Shown here: piece by piece, positions 21,373-29,025 of the stretch
Numbering within the stretch: the stretch's first letter is position 1
Layout of the letters: every line of letters begins with the position of its first letter
Assembly: GCA_029339195.1 (NCBI GenBank)
Contig: JAPTJF010000614.1
Span: 1 to 29,025 of the forward strand
Direction of reading: 5' to 3'
Source: Micractinium sp. NFX-FRZ
Lineage: Eukaryota; Chlorophyta; Trebouxiophyceae; Chlorellales; Chlorellaceae
DNA length: 29,025 bases
Position numbers and translations under genes: made by a program
Notes under the pieces: generated by a model
The model's database searches: none
What the model saw: only the letters and a program-made list of their open reading frames with translations
Told to the model about the DNA's origin: nothing

Positions 21373-21883
21373 GGACAGTTGGCCTAGCCTGCGTGCATGG
21401 CGCGGCCGGCAGGTGAGCGGGCCGTTGGGGCTGGCGGCACGAGTCGAAAGGGGCAGGGTTAGCGCCACAGAAGCGACAGTGCAGTCCTAGTACTGTCCAA
21501 GGCCAGACCTGCCGGTGAGAGCTGCTCAGAGGTTGGGGTCGGCGCACAGGAAGCGCCGGCGGTCTATCCACAGGCACACGATGGAGGGCTCTTGTCAGGT
21601 TGAACCGACAGAGATGTAGGCTGGAAGCAGGGTGTCTCTGGCTAAGCTGTCCCTGCGACCCTGCCAGCTGCATCTGGCCCTGGCGCGCGCCCGCTCTGCC
21701 CGCTGTGCCGACGCGCCCTTGGCTGTGGTGTGGGTCAATGATCGACATTTCAATCTAACGTTTCTAAATCTTTACAAATGACTGCTATATACACGCGACA
21801 AACCGAATACCGACAATCACGATCAACAGGGAAGGATGGAAAGGTCACCACTGCTGCCCCTGCCCTTCGCCCGCCTGGCCTGC
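21373..21883. other. Armadillo promoter and MYND B 3' UTR, with TGTAA at 21772-21776
   Basis: No gene is visible. On the - strand TGTAA is read at 21776-21772, about 110 bases beyond the MYND B stop. The rest should contain the promoter of the armadillo gene. Confidence 0.55.
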
Positions 21884-24800
21884 TCACCCCCGCTGCCGTG
21901 CCGCCGCCAGCGCCTTGCACACCCGCCGGTGGCCTGCCCGCCAGTCTGGCCCGGAACAGGCGGTGCCGCAGTACCACACCGTGCGGCAGCCGCTGCACCT
22001 CTTGGTTCCCTGGCCGGGCCCTGCCGCTGGGCCCGCTGTGGTTCCCAGGTTGGCGCAGCGCAGGTAGGCACAGCTGCGGGCGGCCGCCACCCGAGCTGCC
22101 TCCAGCTGCAGTGCTGCCTGCTGCTCCGGCTCCGCCCACCACGCCTGCAGCGCCTCTGCCAGCTGCGTGGCAGGCGGGATGAGCGTGCGCTGGTAGAGGC
22201 GCAGCGCCAGGCTGGGGGGCGCACCCTGCCCGCCGCCCTGCCGCTTGCACTGCTCGATTGCCGCACAGAGTGATGCCACGCCTGCCACAACGACCAGCCT
22301 ACTGCTGCTGCGGCTGCTGCTACTGCCGCCGGCAGCCGTGTCGCTGCCCGGGGATGCGGCCTCACCAGCAGCTGGCTCTGTTCCGCTGCTGCCACCTGTG
22401 CCCAGCTGTACATCGCACTTGGCTGCCATGTTGACACACACCATGTAGACGTCGTTAAACAGGTGGCGCACCTCCTCAAAAGCCTCTCGCTGCAACAGGG
22501 GGGGAGAGAGATGGGAAACAAACGCAAGATGGGCAGGCGTCGGCGGCATGCTGCACATCAGCCGCCGGCAAGCAAGGCGCTGGCACACTTGCGGACCCAC
22601 CCCACGGCCTCGGGCGAGCTCCGCAGCATGGCCCTGCGCATCAGGCGGCGCAGAAAGAAACGACACCCAGCGGCAGAACACCCCCCAGCATGCCCTCAAG
22701 CACGGCGACCGACTCACCATGTTGGGTGCGGGCAGGCCCACGCTTTCAATGACGCCCAGCCCTTGCACCAGCAGGCTGCTGCTGAGCAGCAGGGCAGCAG
22801 AGGGCAGCCACTGTACGGCGTATTCAAGCACGCTGCGCAGCAGGTGCATGGCGTAAGGGCCCTGCAGGAGCCACAGAGAGACAGGGCAACAGCAGTGCAG
22901 AGGTGACCGGGAGAGGGCAGCCACTGGACGACTTAGCCACTCTGCACAGCTGGTGCTCGGCATAAGGACCCTGCGTGTGCACACGCCACACCCAATCGGC
23001 TACACAAGCCGTCAGCGACCAGGCGAGGCAGTGTCGAGGTCAGGCAGTGGCAAGGCGCATACACATGACGTCAGCCAGGCCTGTCCACGACTGCTCAGTG
23101 CCATGCCCTCTCCTTGTCACAAGGCTGGACATGAAGAAGCCTGCCCCCCCGTGCTGCAGCTCTAAAAATCCCTCACCTGCAAGCCACGCCGCAGGCTCTG
23201 CTCCGCCGCTGACAGCAGGCCGGGCGCCAGCAGCGCGGGAGGTGTGGCTGCGATCACACCATGCCACCGAATGGTGTCGGCCGGACTGGAAGCTGCCAGC
23301 TCCTCTAGTGAAATGCCCTGCTTCTCTGCCAGCAGGGGCAGCACCTGTGAGTGGGCGGCGCACATCGCCTGGAGGCGCCTGCCACACAGGGAAGGCAACA
23401 AATGGGCCAAGGTGTGTCTCAGTCATCCAGACCGTGATCAGTAAAGCTGGCTGGCTGGCAGGCAGGCAGGCAGGCAGGGCCTAACCGTGTTTAGCACCGG
23501 GCAGGCAGGGTCAGCTTTAGGCAGCAAGCAGGAAGGCTGGCAGGGGCTCACAAAAGACAGACAGGCACCAGGTCAGGGCATGCCGTGGCATGCAGGCTAG
23601 GCAGGGGCTGGCAGGCACTCCAATGGCTGACACCAAGCAAGCGCAACTTTGTTTTAGCCCACCAGACCCAGCACCCAGTCAGCCAGCAGCCAGCGTCTCA
23701 CCTGCGGGCCTGCGCCGCCTCCTCCGGCCGCCCCGAAGCCATGCGCAGCCACGTGCGCGTGCCTTCCAGCGCAAACACTATCGCCCTGCTGGCACACACA
23801 TTCAGCACCTCCCAATCGCTCAGCGACGGCAGCACCGCCAGCTGCTCCCTGCCCTGAGCCGCGGCCCAGTGCAGCAGGCGGCACACGGTGCTGTGCAGCT
23901 GCCACAGCGGCTGCGCCTCTTCGGCGGCCGCCGCCTCGCGCTGGCCTGCCGCTGCGGGGCCAAGGAGGGTTGGGATCTGCGCAAGCAGGTGGGTCCAGCT
24001 CTCAAAAGCCACGCCTGCCAGCACCTCTGCACCCCGGCTAGGGTGGGCCTCGGGTGCTGGCAGCGGCAGCCCCACAGATCTGCCGCGCCACCCGGTGTGC
24101 AGGGCGCTGAGCAGCGGCAGCAGCCGCAAGAAGGCGTCGGCTGCGGGGCACAAAAGGAGGAGGGGGGCCCATCCGCGCGCCGTGACTGTCAGTAAGGAAC
24201 CATGGAGAAACTGGGATTGGCCCAGACGGATGGCCTAGGGTGGGCCTAGGCCATGGCATGCTGTTGGCAGCAGGAGAAGTTGGCCAGTCACCTCCGCAAG
24301 CCAAGCTCACCGAGGCAGCCATATCAATAAGACTGCACCAGACGCCTCCGCCAGCCCAGGCAACACATTAGTCTACCCTCCCTGCTCACCTGCACGGCAC
24401 CAGTCGGCCAGCTGCCCGGCACCTTCACGGGTGTGGGGCACCACCTGCAGTACCAGCCAGCTCAACCAGAGCACCGCCCCGAGGTCGGCGCCATCAGGTG
24501 CACAGACGCCGTCGCCTGCGCACACCTCAATCGTGGCAACTGCTTCCGGCGCAATGCGCAGCAATGCGGTGACCACAGCATCGTTGGCGCCAGCAGCGTT
24601 GACGCCGACGCCGTCGCACACTGCCGCGCTCGCGAGCTTCAGAGCCACGATGCAGAACAATGGACGCTGGGTGCGGCAAGCTCCGGACCGCTGGCCAGGA
24701 CCAGCCTCAGTGTGGCTGTTGCTGGGCCCAGCAGCTGCACCACTCCCCCGTGGGAGGCCAGATGTGAAGTGCCATCCACTAGGCACTCTGTCAGCAGGTG

Positions 24801-26135
24801 GAGCCCCCGAAACACGGTCTGCCACCACTCCCGCGGCCCTGCCGCTGCTGCTGTGCCTGCTGCCCCTGCTGTGCCGCCGCTGCGGCTGTGCCCGCTGCGT
24901 TACCGCTGCTGCGGCTGCCTGAGGGAGCTGAGCGGTCACGCCCCTCCGCATCTGCCTGCTGCACCATCAACGTGACCGCGCTCAGCACGACCTGCGCCAG
25001 CTGGCGCTGCTGCTGGTGGTCGGCTGCCAGCCTGGGCTGGAGCTCCGAATCAAAGAGCAGGAACGTGTTCAGAATTACAATCAGGTAGGCTGCGGGCAGG
25101 GCGACACGTCCACGTGCTGCCCCTTCAGATCCTTCACAGTGAGAGGAAGCGAAGAGAGAGGGAGGGCAGCAGGCGGGCACCCGGGAGGGTTGGCAGTGTA
25201 GGGGTCAGGGTCGCATGCTGCAAAAGCCCTGCCCGCCAGGCTCCATGTCAGACCAGCCTGCGCAGGCTGCACATAAGATAGCTGCACATAAAATAGCTGC
25301 ACAACTGGCTGCACACCAGGCACTGCACAAGTGGGCACGCAGCCCTGTGATGCAGCACCCACCTGGGTCGGCGGCAAGGGCCTGCAGCGCTCCCCCAACG
25401 GCCAGCACCCAGGGCAGCAGCCTGCCCGGCTTGGTGGCTTCCCTGGCCACGGCGGGCCGGACGGCGGCAGCCCACGAGTTGCCCAGCACGCGCAGCAGGC
25501 GCTTCACCGCTTGCAGCTGGCACTTGAGGCAAAAGGCGTCCAGAGAGTCGGCGTCTGCGGCAGCATTCCCCTGCTCCAGCACGCGCCGCCCGCTGCCAAA
25601 CACGAGGGTGCACATGCATGCCGCCAGCCGCGTGAGCTCCTGGCCCCCCATCTCTGCCGCTTCCATGAGCCTGAGGCAGGCCTCGCTGGCCTGGAGCGCG
25701 GCTGTGTGCTGGGTGCTGCGCACGTCGACGCCGCGCACAACTGTCGAGGTACCGGGCGCTGCGTCCAGCTGCTGCAGCTGCTCGCCCAGCCCGCCCACCG
25801 CCCTGCAGCGCACAAGGCCACGCTGGAGTCACACTCAAGCACACTTGGTCATGTGTGGCGATGGCAGAAACACAGGCCGGGTTTTCCATGCAGCACCCGC
25901 ATGGCAAGCCTCACGCGCCCCCGCCCGCCACATGCCACCGGCCCCACCTGGCGAGCCGCAGGCGGATGCGCTCCTCTGGCACTTGGCCTGGGGTGCGCTC
26001 ATCCCCGCATGCGGCCAAGCATGCCCGTCCCGCTTCTAGTGCGGATGGAATCATCATTGGATCCAACAGACGGCCATCCAGCAGCTGCTCAAGCTGAGCC
26101 AAGGCCTGCGGCCACTGCGGGCTTCCGCCGCTCAT
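21884..26135 (-). CDS. MYND zinc-finger protein, paralogue B, with frame breaks
   Basis: Exons in transcript order: 26135-25948, 25802-25363, 25089-24390, 24140-23702, 23378-23177, 22861-22718 and 22489-21884. Borders and phases correspond one to one with paralogue A. Exon 1 (MSGGSPQWPQALAQLEQLL...) and exon 2 (AEMGGQELTRLAA, paralogue A has AAQMGGPDLYRLAI) align well. The C-terminal MYND finger has all eight ligands (CAYLRC, RCSGC, YCGTAC, H...C). Exon 3 is 700 bases, not the multiple of three needed here. Similarity to A passes through three frames: first ILNTFLLFDSELQPRLAA, then EWWQTVFRGLHLLTECLV, then PLFCIVALKLASAAVC. So two single-base-type breaks lie near 24860-24960 and near 24655. 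Everything after exon 3 is open and well conserved, which speaks for a recent mutation, an assembly error or an unseen tiny intron. The product would be roughly 900 residues if the frame is kept. Confidence 0.72.
23447..23478. repeat. GGCT/GGCA microsatellite in MYND B intron 4
   Basis: Three GGCT-type units lead into a run of about five GGCA units inside the intron 23379-23701. Scattered GGCA motifs continue to about 23610. Confidence 0.7.
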
Positions 26136-27050
26136 AGCGGCGGGGTGGACCCAATGAGCGCGCGTCTATCCACCGCCGAAGATTCGCTGAATCCCGCGGT
26201 GCCTCTTATTAACCGACAGGCAGCACCTGCAGAGGCGCGCCAAGCGGAGTTTGCACCCAAAGCGAGATGAAAGATCTCTGCGACGCGAGGACGTTGCGCT
26301 TGAGTATTGCGTCTCACTTGTAGGTCGCTGCGGCGTGCACGCATCTCCGTCTTGCAAGCCCTCCGCCAAGGCCGTGCCAACTCAGCGCGAGCGCTGCGCT
26401 GCGCCGCTGCCGCCAGTCCCAGCCAGTACCTGCGCCACCTGCATGCATACTCCTGTTGAACGTAGGTGCACCGTGGGTGCGTTGCACCTGAATGCCTTAC
26501 AATGTAAGCGCTGCACACCGTTCCCGCAGCAGTGCTCTGCTGTTGGCACCGCCTGCCTGCCCTGCGCCCCCGCATGCAATTTATGGTTCTCTGCTGCTGC
26601 TGTCGGTAGAGGGCGGTCGGCACGGTGTTGTGCCCCACCCAAGTGACAGTGGGGCACACCCAAGTTACAGTGGGGCACTAATGACAACGCATGGTTCATT
26701 GAAAGAATGCACGAATGAGCGCAAACAAGCCCAGAGAGTGCAACCGGGCAATGGAAAGCAAGGGTGGGTGGGTGGGAAAGCTAGAGTGCAGGCCTAGCTG
26801 GCCTGCTGATCACCCAATACCGCACAAGTTGCGGTCGCCTGCCGGCAGCGCTGCCAAGAGCCGCTGGCAGCGGCGGTACGGGCGTACCGTGCTACCGCCA
26901 GCAGCGCAGAGAACAGCAGTTACAGCGAGCTGTATCATATTGCGGTTTCACACGCATTACAGCTGCAAGTCAACTGCAGGAACTAGGTATCCATACAGAT
27001 TACGTCTTGCGCTACTGCCAGCCATGGCATCAGGCACGCAGGCCAGTGCC
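26136..27050. other. MYND B promoter and MYND C 3' region
   Basis: No gene is supported. On the - strand TGTAA occurs at 26961-26957, about 90 bases past the MYND C stop, and again at 26924-26920 and 26669-26665. The right half is therefore the 3' region of MYND C. The left half should contain the MYND B promoter. Confidence 0.5.
26630..26678. repeat. Two 21-base direct repeats with a hairpin
   Basis: Units at 26637-26657 and 26658-26678 differ at one base. Each ends GTGGGGCAC, the exact inverse of GTGCCCCAC at 26630-26638, so a 9-bp stem with a 10-base loop can form with the first unit. The second unit also contains a - strand TGTAA. Confidence 0.75.
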
Positions 27051-28870
27051 CTACTCTTGCTGCTGGTTGTCCTGCCTCGCTGCCTGCCGTGCCGCCCCCA
27101 GCGCCTTGCACACCCGCCGGTGCCCCGCCCGCCAGTCGGCGTGCGAGCAGGCAGTGCCGCAGTACCAGACTGCGCGGCAGCCGCTGCACCGCTTGGCACC
27201 CTTGCCCTGCCCTGCCGCCGGGCCTCCGCAAGCACCCAAGTTGGCGCAGGGCAGGTAGGCGCAGCTGCGGGCGGACGCCGCTTCTGCCGCCTCCAGCTGT
27301 GCCGCCGCCTGCTGCTCCGGCTCCGCCCACCACGCCTGCAGCGCCTCTGCCAGCTGCGTGGCAGGCGGGATGAGAGCTTGCTGGTAGAGCTGCAGCAGGT
27401 CCAGGCTGGGAGCTGCATCCATGCCACCTCCCTCCAGCTCGCATTGCTGCAGCCCTGCACTCAGCGCCTCACGAGCTGCCGCCAGCGCAGGCTCGCTGTC
27501 CTTGCTGGTTGAGCTGCTGTGGCGGCACCTCTGCAGCTCGCCGTCGCCAGCTAGCTCCAGGTTGCAGCAAACCGCGCGGATGGCTGCAAGCAGCTCCCGT
27601 GCCTGCAGGCAGGTGGGGTGGGACACGCGTGTTGTCTGGTAGGAGGCAGGGAGGCCTTCATACAAGGCAGCAGAAGGAAGGGGCCATACTTGTGGATGCA
27701 AGCGCACTCCAGGGCATGCACGCTTCAAGGCACCAGGCACAGCTTACCAAGCCATTGGACGGCAGCCCCACCCCGGCAGCCAGCTGCAGGCCGTGCGCCA
27801 GCAGGCCGCGGCTGAGCAGCAGCGCAGCGTGGCGCGGCCAGAGCATGGCATCCATGCCGGAGCGGTGAAGCGCGCCCCATAGGCTGTCGGAGCTGTGCGC
27901 CGCGGCCTGTACAGAACAAGATGAGGGGAGACATGAGTGCGCCGCATAAAACCAGTCCCAACTGTGTAGGCCAGGCACGCTGCGCTGGGACTGGCAAAAG
28001 CAACTGGCGGCAGGGCTTCCGTCAGCAGTGCCGCCCGTGGTTTGGCCAGAGATCAGCTTGCACCACCACCAGAGTTCCGCTCACCTCCCAGTGCTGTTTC
28101 ACGCTCATCTCGAAAGCTTCCACCAGCTCTTTGGTCAGCAGCGCGGCTGGTGCGGCGGCGACAACACGACGCACACCTTCCGAACAGAACTCTGAGCCCG
28201 CTGCCAGCTGCACAAGCGCCTGCCCCTGCTTCTCTGCCAGCAGCGGCAGCAGCTGGGCGTGAGCAGCACAGATGCTCTGCAGCTGCCTGCGTCGACAGTC
28301 GAGGAATTGGAAAGTCAGCTACAGAGCACGGGCAAACAGCACGGCGTGCCGCACGGCACCAAGGGATTGTGAGCCGAGAGATAGGGTGCACAATGTGCAT
28401 GTCATGTGCAGTACCTTCTCCTCCTGCGGCAAGGCCGCACCTGCGCAGTACCTCCTTCTCTTCACGCACGTCCTGCTTGGCAGCAGCTTGGATCCACATT
28501 GCCCCGACCGCGTTGTAAACCAGGTGGAGAGCCTCGCACGCATGCATGGCCAGAGCCGGCCAGTCGCTCAGCGATGGCAGCGCCGCCAGCTGCTCCTCCA
28601 CCTGAGCCGCAGCCCAGTGCAGAAGGCGGCACACGGTGCTGTGCAGCTGCCACAGCAGCTCCGCCTCGACGGCGTCTGCCCCTGGAAGACTGCTATAGAG
28701 GACCAACGCTGGTGTGACGTGAGAAAGCATACGAACGCAGGTCCAAGCTAACACGTTTGCCACTACGGACAGGCTTGGCTCGTCCACCGACAGCCGCTGC
28801 TCCGCTGCTGGTGCGCCGGCCATGCTGAGCCACTGCGCGTGTAGCGGCAACAGCCGCAGAGACTCGTCAG
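27051..28870 (-). CDS. MYND zinc-finger protein, paralogue C, 3' part only
   Basis: Four exons are visible in transcript order: 28870-28441, 28286-28085, 27906-27748 and 27602-27051 (447 residues plus stop). They match exons 4-7 of A and B in order, phase and nearly in length. Exon 5 is 202 bases in both B and C, and the Leu/Ala-rich block of exon 6 is nearly identical to that of A. The start ADESLRLLPLHA corresponds to ADAFLRLLPLLS of B. The finger reads CAYLPC, RCSGC, YCGTAC and H...C, with all ligands kept. The product ends in Gln-rich DNQQQE. Bases 28871-29025 are probably intron 3, with the first three exons outside the window. Function is unknown, as for A. Confidence 0.85.
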
Positions 28871-29025
28871 CTGCAAAGCCAGGGTGGAGTGTATGGTGCT
28901 GGAGATAATGAGTGGGCAGCAGAGTAAGCACTAGTAGATCCAGCTGTATTTGCACACCACGTTGCACACCAGTCAGGTGTGCATCTGGAAAGTGCACACC
29001 CTCCTGTAAGCTCAACCAACTGCAA

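Noticed and set aside
24861..24960. A 38-base intron that would repair the first frame break of MYND B
   Set aside because: The phase fits (GTAACG donor, CAGCAG acceptor), but the length is far below the other introns here, and paralogue A has no intron at this point.
26715..27512. 265-residue + strand open frame
   Set aside because: Antisense of the MYND C finger exon. The - strand carries the conserved zinc ligands.
28871..29025. A DWC motif on the - strand that could be the end of MYND C exon 3
   Set aside because: It resembles the DWCRA end of exon 3 in A and B, but no donor in the right phase follows, so I treat it as chance.

Overview
The window looks like nuclear DNA of a green alga, most likely a trebouxiophyte of the Chlorella type. 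The evidence is high GC content, many short introns with GT-AG borders, a TGTAA poly(A) signal behind several genes, a nuclear-encoded photosystem I gene (psaF) and a TTTAGGG-type telomere-like motif. Species is not determinable by eye. None of the genes is intact as one open frame. I rebuilt each model by hand from splice borders, reading-frame phase and, for three genes, comparison of paralogues inside the window.

Left part (1-8160). A + strand gene for the mitochondrial import oxidoreductase MIA40 runs tail to tail into psaF on the - strand. Upstream of psaF, also on the - strand, lies a chloroplast-type DUF3067 protein gene. Both - strand products are predicted to go to the plastid.

Middle part (8160-13630, + strand). 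Two tandem copies of a small Gly/Pro/Tyr-rich protein with a C-terminal CYSTM module share every exon border, including an intron in the 5' UTR. They are followed by a gene for a predicted secreted protein with three repeated six-cysteine modules. I cannot assign that protein to a named family.

Right part (13970 to the end, - strand). Three large paralogues (A, B and C) end in a MYND zinc finger. An armadillo-repeat gene sits between A and B. A and B share a seven-exon layout with identical intron phases; C is cut by the window edge and shows the last four exons. Copy B carries frame breaks in its third exon. A and C share a 61-bp identical stretch over the MYND coding region that B lacks. 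This locally expanded MYND family is the least understood part of the window. Its members may act as protein-interaction scaffolds, but nothing in the sequence fixes a function.

Gene-free stretches are promoters, 3' UTRs and GCA-rich spacer. I saw no tRNA, rRNA, CRISPR array or transposon.
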